DNA of 12,328 bases from Chloroflexota bacterium (GTDB lineage Bacteria; Chloroflexota; Dehalococcoidia; Lucifugimonadales; JACPCL1). A model generated the notes under the pieces. The model was given only the letters and a program-made list of their open reading frames with translations. It searched no databases and was not told the DNA's origin. Positions 1-6,096 of the stretch are shown one piece after another. Within the stretch, counting starts at the first letter, position 1; the number at the start of each line of letters is the position of its first letter. The position numbers and the translations under genes were made by a program. The stretch lies in contig JACQUH010000119.1 in the NCBI GenBank assembly GCA_016210375.1, positions 1 to 12,328 of the forward strand, read 5' to 3'.

Positions 1-369
1 CGGCTAGACTATACCGTCCAGTACTACGGCTATGCCCAGCAGCTCCTGGACCCCGACGAGCTCTACGGCCAGTACTGGCTCTGCAAGGCCTCCCGGAACT
101 GGACGGGCTTCTGCGACGCGAAGTTTGACGCCATGTTCCCGGCCATGTCCTCGGAGAGCGACCCGGCCAAGCGATTCACCCTGGCCCGGCAGATGGAGGA
201 CTACCTCCTCCGCGAGCAGTTCACGTACGTCCCTGCCCCACGGGCCATAGATGGGTGGGTCTGGTGGACGTACGTGCACCCCCATCCCCAGGCGGCAGGC
301 CAGCCCCAGTGGTACCGCTCCTGGTACACCGAGCACCGCAAGGAGACCTGGTGGCGGGACCCGACATAG
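1..369 (+). CDS. ABC transporter substrate-binding protein, family 5 (C-terminal end)
   Basis: The reading frame is open from base 1 to a TAG at 367-369, so about 122 C-terminal residues are visible and the 5' part lies outside the window. The run DPDELYGQYW, then NWTGFCDAKFDAMF, then SDPAKRFTLARQMEDYLLRE and FTYVPAP matches the last lobe of SBP_bac_5 (DppA/OppA/NikA-type) periplasmic or lipid-anchored binding proteins. In that family 'fDaml...tDpakR..l..q.e.yl..e..yvpl' is the usual tail. Known family role: capture of peptides, nickel complexes or other small organic ligands outside the membrane for the permeases encoded next. The substrate cannot be inferred. The aromatic-rich tail (WVWWTYV, WYRSWY, WW) is typical. 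Two permease genes follow on the same strand, as expected for this transporter class. The start, signal peptide and ATPase genes are not seen and may lie upstream. Confidence 0.85.
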   Translation, partial: RLDYTVQYYGYAQQLLDPDELYGQYWLCKASRNWTGFCDAKFDAMFPAMSSESDPAKRFTLARQMEDYLLREQFTYVPAPRAIDGWVWWTYVHPHPQAAGQPQWYRSWYTEHRKETWWRDPT

Positions 370-401
370 GGATGTCTAAAGCAACAACAGATCAATCTCG
401 G

Positions 402-422
402 CCCAGGCCATTCGGCCATGGG
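402..422 (+). promoter_or_regulatory. Intercistronic hairpin between binding protein and permease genes
   Basis: CCCAGGCC (402-409) pairs with GGCC(A)TGGG (414-422), with a single bulged A and an ATTC loop. It lies between the stop at 369 and the Shine-Dalgarno at 451. No T-run follows, so it is probably not a strong terminator. Such hairpins often stabilise the 3' end of the binding-protein message and lower permease expression. That role is inferred from position. Confidence 0.4.
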
Positions 423-461
423 ACCCTTCTACTAGCAGGGCAGTATAGGTAAGGAGCAACC

Positions 462-1424
462 ATGAGCGCCTTCCTCGCTAGACGAGGCATCTACGGTATT
501 TTCTCCATCTGGGCGGCTACATTGCTTGTGTTCCTGCTCCTGCGGGTCCTGCCGGGAGACCTCGCCCTGTTCTTCCTGGTAGGGCGCGAAGGAGCCGGAA
601 CGGGGCTGCGGCCCGAGGACGTGGAGCGCATACGCCACATCATGGGCCTGGATGTGCCCCTCTATATGCAGTACCTCAACTGGATATGGGGGTTGATCCG
701 GTTGGATTTCGGGGAGTCAGTCTGGCTTAACGCCGCCGTTGCCCCCGAGATGTTCCACCGTTTCCCCGTCACGCTCCAGCTAGCCGTCGGGGGTACCGTG
801 CTGGGAACCATCTTCGGGCTGCCCCTGGGCATTATCTCCGCCGTGAAACAAGATACATGGGGCGACTACATCTCCCGGGTCACCGCCATCTTCTTCCTGG
901 CGTTTCCCACCTTCTGGCTCGCCCTGATGGCCCTGCTCATTGGCGTCCATCTCTTTGAGTGGATGCCGCCCATCGGCTACAATGTCATTTGGCAAAACCC
1001 CATGGACACGTTGAAACAGATGGCGATCCCGGCCCTTATCCTGGCTTCTCACCAGATGGCCATCGTGTCACGCTTGACGCGGTCTTCCATGCTGGAGGTC
1101 TTGCGGGAGGACTACGTGAGGACAGCGCGAGCAAAGGGGCTTGGGGAGCAGACCATCCTCGTGCGACATGCGCTGCGGAACGCTCTGATCCCCGTCATTA
1201 CCGTTATCGCTCTCTCTTTTGGCGGTCTCTTGGGCGGCACGGTAGTCCTGGAATCCATCTTCTCGCTGCCGGGAGTTGGCTCATTGACCCTGGAGGCTAT
1301 TCACTCCCGGGACCTCCCGGTCACCCAGGCGGCGGTGTTTCTGCTGGCGGGAGTATTCGTTGTCATCAACTTGCTCGTAGACATGAGCTATGGGTGGCTT
1401 GATCCACGCATCAGGGTTAGCTAA
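462..1424 (+). CDS. ABC transporter permease, DppB/OppB family
   Basis: This 320-residue integral membrane subunit of a peptide/nickel-type ABC importer has the usual family length. It opens with a short cytoplasmic head and TM1 (about residues 10-30, IFSIWAATLLVFLLL), followed by the family's 'RVLPGD' motif. A periplasmic loop comes next (PEDVERIRHIMGLDVPLYMQYLNWI, typical of OppB_N). The BPD_transp_1 core has the cytoplasmic EAA loop near residues 211-245 (EVLREDYVRTARAKGL and RHALRNALIPVI), which contacts the ATPase. The ending WLDPRIR is also characteristic. The ATG has AAGGAG at 451-456, five bases upstream. The partner permease begins 16 bases after its stop, so the two are cotranscribed and probably form a heterodimer. 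No ATPase gene is in the window. The ligand could be a peptide or another small organic compound. Confidence 0.93.
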   Translation: MSAFLARRGIYGIFSIWAATLLVFLLLRVLPGDLALFFLVGREGAGTGLRPEDVERIRHIMGLDVPLYMQYLNWIWGLIRLDFGESVWLNAAVAPEMFHRFPVTLQLAVGGTVLGTIFGLPLGIISAVKQDTWGDYISRVTAIFFLAFPTFWLALMALLIGVHLFEWMPPIGYNVIWQNPMDTLKQMAIPALILASHQMAIVSRLTRSSMLEVLREDYVRTARAKGLGEQTILVRHALRNALIPVITVIALSFGGLLGGTVVLESIFSLPGVGSLTLEAIHSRDLPVTQAAVFLLAGVFVVINLLVDMSYGWLDPRIRVS

Positions 1425-1440
1425 AGAAGGGGGAAAAACA

Positions 1441-2352
1441 ATGAACCTCCGAGCCACAACCGCTCAGGCCGGCGTGGGGCGTCAGTTCTCTCCAGGCCGC
1501 CTCTTGAACAGCTCATACAGGACCACAGCGACCTTCTACAAGCGGAAGCCGCTGGGTGGCGTGGGCCTTGCTTTCGTATTACTTTTCTTCGCGATGGCAG
1601 TCTTGGCCCCCTTCATAACCGTGCCGGGTCCCTTCACCCAGAACTATGACCACGTTCTGGAAGGGCCGACATGGTCCTTCCTCTTTGGTACCGATAACCT
1701 GGGGCGGGATATGTGGAGCCGGATCGTCTATGGGTCAAAGGTGTCCCTGGAGGTAGGATTCTCCGCGGTCTTACTGGGGCAGGGTGTAGGGCTCATACTA
1801 GGCGTGGTGAGCGGCCATTACGGCGGTATGGTAGATGCTGTCATTCAGCGGGCCACCGAGGTTGTGATGGCGTTCCCCAGCCTGCTCTTCGCCCTGGCCC
1901 TGATGGCGGGCCTCGGCGTGGGGATGGAGAAGGTCATCTTCGCGATCGCCATTGGTATCTGGCCTCGCACAACGCGCGTCATCCGAGGCGTCGTCCTGTC
2001 CCTGAAAGAAACCGCCTATATTGAGGCAGCGAGGGCCATTGGCGCCTCCAACACGAGGATAATGGTGCGCCACCTGCTGCCAAACGTCTTTTCGCCCTGG
2101 TTGGTGTTGGCCAGCGCCGGGCTGGGGGGAGCCATTCTCGCCGAGGCCACTCTGAGCTTCCTCGGTCTGGGAGTGCCGGCTCCCCATCCGTCCTGGGGCC
2201 AGATGCTCAGCGGAGCGGCGGGCCGGTACGTCATCGTGGCTCCGTGGCTCGTCGTCTTCCCCGGCCTGGCCATTGGCCTCCTGGTGCTGGGCTTCAACCT
2301 GTTTGGCGATGCGATACGGGATGTGATTGATCCGCGCCTGCGCGGACGGTAA
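1441..2352 (+). CDS. ABC transporter permease, DppC/OppC family
   Basis: This 303-residue permease is the partner of the preceding DppB-type protein. The N-terminal OppC_N segment (YRTTATFYKRKPLGGVGLAFVLLF) leads into TM1. The family signature FGTDNLGRDMWSRIVYGSKVSL comes next, then a BPD_transp_1 domain whose EAA loop (KETAYIEAARAIGASNTRI, about residues 187-206) docks on the ATPase. The end, FGDAIRDVIDPRLRGR, is diagnostic of DppC. The frame is open from 1390, but I chose the ATG at 1441 because AGAAGGGGG lies directly upstream with about seven bases of spacing. This also leaves a 16-base intercistronic gap instead of an overlap with the previous gene. The next gene starts 35 bases downstream in the same direction. 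Confidence 0.93.
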   Translation: MNLRATTAQAGVGRQFSPGRLLNSSYRTTATFYKRKPLGGVGLAFVLLFFAMAVLAPFITVPGPFTQNYDHVLEGPTWSFLFGTDNLGRDMWSRIVYGSKVSLEVGFSAVLLGQGVGLILGVVSGHYGGMVDAVIQRATEVVMAFPSLLFALALMAGLGVGMEKVIFAIAIGIWPRTTRVIRGVVLSLKETAYIEAARAIGASNTRIMVRHLLPNVFSPWLVLASAGLGGAILAEATLSFLGLGVPAPHPSWGQMLSGAAGRYVIVAPWLVVFPGLAIGLLVLGFNLFGDAIRDVIDPRLRGR

Positions 2353-2387
2353 GAGGCGCCGTTAAGCCAACCTGAAGGAGCGTGAGG

Positions 2388-2921
2388 ATGACTACAGAAA
2401 GCCAGGAACAGAAGGTCTATGTTACGCCTGAAGTGAAGGCCCAGATCGGGCAGGGAGGCCCGCCGGCAAGCTGGCCGGAACCCCTTGACCGCATGTCGCT
2501 CCGGCGCTACGTGCTGGCGACCGATGACGAGAACCCGCTGTACCGTGATGAAGAGTACGCCAGGAGGTCCAAGTATGGCGGGCTCATCGCGCCGCCCTTC
2601 TTCGTGGCAGCCTATCCCATCGCCTTTGCGCAGATCATAGAGGAATGGCAGCACGAGCACCCCGAAGAGCTGCGGCCCGGAGGCGCGCCCGCCGTGCGCA
2701 TTGAGGGCCTGCGCCGGGGGGTCAACGCCGGAAGTGAGATAGAGTGGTATCGCCCCTTCTGTCTAGGGGATACGCTTACCTGGAAGGCCCGTATCAGCGA
2801 TATCGTCCAGCGTACAGGTCGCAGCGGTCCCATGGTCGTTTCTACCACTGAAACCGAGTTCCGGAACCAGCGGGGAGAGCTGGTAGCTATCATGCGGGGG
2901 TCCGGTATTCGTATGAACTAA
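2388..2921 (+). CDS. FAS1-like/MaoC N-terminal-type dehydratase (single hotdog)
   Basis: This 177-residue protein resembles the 'FAS1-like dehydratase' (MaoC dehydratase N-terminal) hotdog domains. These pair with a MaoC-type partner to hydrate or dehydrate acyl-CoA thioesters, as in mesaconyl-C4-CoA hydratase and heteromeric (R)-hydratases. The core is ATDDENPLYRDEEYARRSKYGGLIAPP, in which DxNPxY replaces the DxNPxH of classical MaoC; I believe Tyr is common in this subgroup. Downstream VNAGSEIEWYRPFCLGDTLTWK and a strand-rich tail ending ELVAIMRGSGIRM complete the fold. ATG 2388 is preferred over the in-frame GTG at 2382 because GAAGGAG (2374-2380) sits seven bases before it. It is a visible paralogue of the C-terminal half of the next gene. 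Cytoplasmic and presumably heteromeric with a MaoC-like partner. The substrate is unknown. Confidence 0.85.
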   Translation: MTTESQEQKVYVTPEVKAQIGQGGPPASWPEPLDRMSLRRYVLATDDENPLYRDEEYARRSKYGGLIAPPFFVAAYPIAFAQIIEEWQHEHPEELRPGGAPAVRIEGLRRGVNAGSEIEWYRPFCLGDTLTWKARISDIVQRTGRSGPMVVSTTETEFRNQRGELVAIMRGSGIRMN

Positions 2922-2987
2922 CCTCTGGGCGACCGCAGATGGTGTTTGTCCAGCGGTATCCGCCTTGAGTGAAAAAGGAGTGCGATA

Positions 2988-4085
2988 ATGACGTGGCATG
3001 TCCAAACACCCAGGATCACTAAACAGACCTATTTTGACGACATCTCCGTAGGCACCGAGCTGCCCAACCGAGTGGTGGGGCCGGTTGATAGCTGCGACAC
3101 CGTGCGCTTCTGCTCCGCATGGGAGACCTACGGCGCGCTGCACACCGACTACAAGTGGTGCACTGCCAACGGCTACCGGGATGTCGTCCTCAACGGGCCG
3201 CTGAAGAACGCCATCCTCATCTCCTATGTAGACCAGTGGGTGGGCGAGGGCGGCTACCTGAAGAAGCTCATGTGCCAGCACCGAGGCTGGGACTACCACG
3301 ACGCTGTCTTTACCGGCTTTGGCAAGGTGACCAGGACCTATGAGGACGGCGGCCTGCTTTGCGCAGACCTGGAGGTTGGCCTGCGCAACGAGCGGGATGA
3401 GATTAGCTGCCCAGGCACGGCGACAGTCGTCCTTCCCCGGCGCGGCGGCCCTCCAGCGCCCATTGAATACCCCCTCTCCGACTGGGGTAAAAAGGTGGTC
3501 AGCAACCTGGCCAACGCCAGGCCAGGGCCTGCTCGCAGCCGGCGGGGCGAAGGCGGCGAGGGAGGAGGCGCTTCTGCCCCCGCCCCCACCGGGGGCAACA
3601 TGATCCCTGATGAAGCCAAGGCCGTGATTGGCACCAAGGGTGAGCCAGTTTCCTGGCCCTTCCCCCTGGACAGGTCCACCGTTCGCCGGTTCGGCCAGGC
3701 CACCTACGAGGAAAAGCCCATATACGCCGACATTGAGTACGCCCGCAACAGCCGCTGGGGAGAGCTTTGCGCCCCTCCTATCTGCGTCATCCGCGCCCCC
3801 TTTGACGACGAAGGCTTGATGGGGGAGGCAGCCGCACCGCCGGTCCCAATCCCCGGCGCCCGTGGCGGCGGCAATGGCGGCAACGAGTCCGAGTGGTTCC
3901 GCCCCGTCAAGTTGGGGGACACTATCACCCAGCACGCCTACCTGGCCGACCTCGTCCAGCGCACCGGGCGCGCACAGACCATCATCATCGTCCGCGCCGA
4001 GACCGTTTACACCAACCAGCGCAGCGAGGTCGTGGCCGTGGGCCGGCAGGACACCTTGCGGCTGATCCCCACGCCGCGGTCCTAG
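2988..4085 (+). CDS. Fused double-hotdog protein: MaoC-like domain + FAS1-like dehydratase domain
   Basis: This 365-residue protein has two hotdog domains in an unusual order. Residues about 10-165 are a MaoC-like domain (YFDDISVGTELP, LHTDYKWCTANGY, VVLNGPLKNA, ISCPGTATVVLP) closely similar to the whole product of 4137-4607. Residues about 205-362 are a FAS1-like domain similar to the product of 2388-2921, from MIPDEAKAVIG to the LVQRTGRAQ region. A Gly/Ala/Pro-rich linker (about residues 178-204) joins them. In the second domain the DxNPxY motif has become EEKPIY, so its active site looks altered. The first domain keeps the motif His, but the Asp five residues upstream is Thr. ATG 2988 follows AAAGGAG with seven bases of spacing. 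Probably an enoyl-CoA-type hydratase/dehydratase or a structural subunit; the substrate is unknown. Cotranscribed with its paralogues. Confidence 0.85.
   Translation: MTWHVQTPRITKQTYFDDISVGTELPNRVVGPVDSCDTVRFCSAWETYGALHTDYKWCTANGYRDVVLNGPLKNAILISYVDQWVGEGGYLKKLMCQHRGWDYHDAVFTGFGKVTRTYEDGGLLCADLEVGLRNERDEISCPGTATVVLPRRGGPPAPIEYPLSDWGKKVVSNLANARPGPARSRRGEGGEGGGASAPAPTGGNMIPDEAKAVIGTKGEPVSWPFPLDRSTVRRFGQATYEEKPIYADIEYARNSRWGELCAPPICVIRAPFDDEGLMGEAAAPPVPIPGARGGGNGGNESEWFRPVKLGDTITQHAYLADLVQRTGRAQTIIIVRAETVYTNQRSEVVAVGRQDTLRLIPTPRS
3582..3602 (+). other. GC hairpin in the linker and possible internal start codon
   Basis: GCCCCC (3582-3587) and GGGGGC (3591-3596) form a perfect 6-bp stem around ACC, directly before an in-frame ATG at 3600. 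That ATG begins exactly at the N-terminus expected for a free FAS1-like protein. GGGGG could serve as a poor ribosome binding site. This is either a relic of a former gene boundary or an internal start; the sequence alone does not decide. Confidence 0.35.
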
Positions 4086-4136
4086 CGGGTAGCCCCTGGG
4101 GTTCGGTTACAACCTGTGCGAAGGAGGCAGTCATTT

Positions 4137-4607
4137 ATGGTTGAGCAAGTCTACTGGGACGATGTCTCTGAAGGAATGGAAATCCCCCCCTTCAAGCGGG
4201 GGCCGTTGGGATTGCCCCTGATCATCAAGTTCTCCTCCTCTGTGGAGAACTTCGAGAAACTGCACCAGGACAACAAGTGGTGCATTGAACATGGCTATTC
4301 CGACGTCCTTATAAACGGCCCTGTCAAGAATGCTATGCTTTCTGTGATGCTCACCAACTGGATGGGGGAGGAAGGCTTCCTCAAGAAGCTGGGATGCCAG
4401 CACCGGGCCATGGACTATCCCGGCCACACCCTCGTCGCTTCTGGCAAGGTCACCAAGAAGTACGTCAACGACGGCCTGGGCTACGTGGACCTGGACGTCA
4501 AGGTGGAAAACCAGAAGGGCGAGATCTCCTGCCCTGGCACCGCCACGGTGATCCTGCCCATACGAGGCGGAAAGCCGGTGCCTACTGTGTTCGCAGGGCC
4601 ACGATAA
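4137..4607 (+). CDS. MaoC-like dehydratase/hydratase (single hotdog)
   Basis: This 156-residue protein is a MaoC-type hotdog. Motifs seen are YWDDVSEGMEIP at the start, KLHQDNKWCIEHGY carrying the motif His, DVLINGPVKNAML on the core helix, KKLGCQHRAMDYPG, and ISCPGTATVILPIRGG at the end. It aligns end to end with the N-terminal domain of the preceding fusion protein, so the two are paralogues. The Asp of the classical DxNPxH dyad is Asn here, with a Glu one residue earlier; the His is retained. The ATG at 4137 is chosen over the in-frame GTG at 4116 because AAGGAGG (4121-4127) lies between them at ideal spacing. Likely partner: a FAS1-like domain from 2388-2921 or from the fusion. Together they would hydrate or dehydrate a CoA thioester in the cytoplasm. 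The substrate is unknown. Confidence 0.85.
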   Translation: MVEQVYWDDVSEGMEIPPFKRGPLGLPLIIKFSSSVENFEKLHQDNKWCIEHGYSDVLINGPVKNAMLSVMLTNWMGEEGFLKKLGCQHRAMDYPGHTLVASGKVTKKYVNDGLGYVDLDVKVENQKGEISCPGTATVILPIRGGKPVPTVFAGPR

Positions 4608-4829
4608 AGGTTGTGCCCCTCTGGTGGGTTGGCTCATGGGAAGAGGGACCGCTTCACCCATGTGCTGAAGCAGCCACGGGGAGCCAACCCAAAGTTCAGC
4701 CATTCGGCGAATCCGGTGAGGGCAAGTTCCCTGTTACCGCGAGGTAAAGGGGCTTGCCCTCTCTGCTGACTGTCGTTGGCTCCCGGGTATCGTAAATCTG
4801 TCTCGGAAGACTCAGTTTGGAGCTGTCAT
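4608..4829 (+). promoter_or_regulatory. Structured leader upstream of the CoA-transferase genes (candidate cis-regulatory RNA)
   Basis: I see no gene here but much complementarity. TGGGTTGGCTC (4625-4635) pairs perfectly with GAGCCAACCCA (4681-4691). Inside it, CATGGG (4635-4640) can pair with CCCATG (4657-4662), and GCTTCA (4651-4656) with TGAAGC (4666-4671), in a crossing, pseudoknot-like arrangement. Next is a long hairpin: GAGGGCAAG (4718-4726)/CTTGCCCTC (4753-4761), TCCCT/AGGGG and TTACC/GGTAA, closed by a GCGA tetraloop (4739-4742). GTTGGCTCCC (4775-4784) is also perfectly complementary to 4679-4688, so it competes with the first stem. The ribosome site GGAG (4819-4822) follows. I do not recognise a known riboswitch class. 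A terminator after 4607, an attenuator or a non-coding RNA are all possible. Confidence 0.5.
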
Positions 4830-6095
4830 ATGGAAGATGCATTGCAGGGCGTCAAGGTGCTGGATCTGGGCCACTACATCGCGGGGCCGTGGTGCTCCCG
4901 GGTGCTGGCTGACCTGGGAGCGGATGTTATAAAGATTGAGCGCCCAGACGGGGGGGACCCCCTGCGGAAGTACGGCCCCTTCCCCGACGACATCCCTCAC
5001 CCGGAGAAGAGCGGCCTATTCCTTTTTCTCAACATGAACAAGCGGGGAGTGACCCTCAACCTCAAGACGGAATCGGGGAAGGCCATCCTCAAAGAGCTCG
5101 TGAAATGGGCAGACGTGGTGGTTGAGAACTTTGCACCCCGCGTGCTGCCCTCCCTGGGGCTTTCCTACCGAGAGCTGTCCGAGCTAAACCCTCGGCTGGT
5201 GATGACCTCTATCACCAACTTTGGCCAGGAGGGCCCCTATCGTGACTACAAGGCCACAGACCTTGTGCTGTACGCCATGGGCGTGATCATGCACATCAGC
5301 GGGGTGTACGAACGCGAGCCGCTGGGCCACGCCCTGGAGCAAGCCCAGAAGACCGCTGGACGGACCGCCACCGCCGCCACCCTCGCCGCAATCTATCAGC
5401 AGCAGCGCGATGGCAACGGCCAACACATTGACCACTCCATCATGGAGTCAATGAACTTCAGCCTGGCCGGCACCAACAACCTGTACGCCTACATGGGAGC
5501 CGTCACGGGGAGAGGCCCGAAGGCCGAATATAAGAAATTCTTCTCTCCTGTTGCCCTCGGCATCCCCGCGCTCTTCCCCGCCAAGAACGGCTGGGTATCG
5601 TTCTCGGCGCCGGGAGGTTCTCGGCCCGAGTCTCTCGGCATCCTGGCCGAGCTATTGGACATGCCCGAGCTGAACGACCCCAAGTACCACGCGACGGACC
5701 CCGCCACGGAGAGTAAAGTAGAGCGGATGGTGTATGCGAGGACCCTTGAGCTGGACAAGGAACCGCTCTTCCACCGGGGGATGGGCCGCACCGTGGCGCG
5801 GGGCAGCAGCCCAGGGGGAGGCGCAGGACGCCGCACCATTGTCAGCATGGTGCAGACCCCGCAGGAGTTGCTTAACAATGAGCAACTGCATGCAAGGGAT
5901 TACTTTGTAACCCTTGACCACCCTGTGGCAGGAACCTACACCTACCCTGGCCGCTGGTACACCATGTCTGAGTCGCCAATACGGTTCCAACGTCCGGCGC
6001 CCACCCTGGGCCAGCACAACCAGGAGGTGTACGGTCAGCTCCTGAACTACTCAAACCGCGACCTGGTCTATCTCCGCAAAACGGGGGTGATTTAA
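4830..6095 (+). CDS. Family III CoA-transferase (CaiB/BaiF) with Gln at the catalytic Asp position
   Basis: This 421-residue protein has the complete family III fold. It opens with LQGVKVLDLGHYIAGPWCSRVLADLGADVIKIERP and continues with GVTLNLKTESGK, ADVVVENFAPRVLPSLGLSYREL and ITNFGQEGPYRDYKATDLVLYAMG. DGNGQHIDHSIMES follows, and the C-terminal APTLGQHNQEVY closes it. Family members move CoA between acids through an enzyme-bound acyl-anhydride on an Asp (Asp169 in formyl-CoA transferase). Here the aligned residue in QKTAG is Gln173, whereas the neighbour has Asp175. This subunit may therefore be non-catalytic, in a heteromer like BbsEF or SmtAB. Residues 324-333 (RGSSPGGGAG) look foreign to the family. 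ATG 4830 is chosen for GGAG at 4819-4822. It is followed after one base by the next gene, so the two are translationally linked. Confidence 0.9.
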   Translation: MEDALQGVKVLDLGHYIAGPWCSRVLADLGADVIKIERPDGGDPLRKYGPFPDDIPHPEKSGLFLFLNMNKRGVTLNLKTESGKAILKELVKWADVVVENFAPRVLPSLGLSYRELSELNPRLVMTSITNFGQEGPYRDYKATDLVLYAMGVIMHISGVYEREPLGHALEQAQKTAGRTATAATLAAIYQQQRDGNGQHIDHSIMESMNFSLAGTNNLYAYMGAVTGRGPKAEYKKFFSPVALGIPALFPAKNGWVSFSAPGGSRPESLGILAELLDMPELNDPKYHATDPATESKVERMVYARTLELDKEPLFHRGMGRTVARGSSPGGGAGRRTIVSMVQTPQELLNNEQLHARDYFVTLDHPVAGTYTYPGRWYTMSESPIRFQRPAPTLGQHNQEVYGQLLNYSNRDLVYLRKTGVI

Positions 6096-6096
6096 C

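Noticed and set aside
2382..2387. Earlier GTG start of the first dehydratase
   Set aside because: It lies directly against its GGAG; the ATG six bases later has normal spacing.
2763..3935. 390-codon minus-strand open frame across the dehydratase genes
   Set aside because: It is antisense to two clear hotdog domains, has low-complexity Gly/Ala/Val-rich composition and no family motifs; it is a by-product of high GC.
4660..4690. SRP RNA-like (GAAGCAGCCA) or ZTP-riboswitch-like (CGGGGAGC) words in the leader
   Set aside because: The matching conserved partner strands of either RNA (the 5' asymmetric-loop strand for SRP, the downstream CTGGGC pseudoknot for ZTP) are absent.
4733..4747. T-box-like GTTACCGCG in the structured leader
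   Set aside because: It lacks the essential TGGN antiterminator bulge and a recognisable stem I, and the downstream genes are not tRNA- or amino-acid-related.
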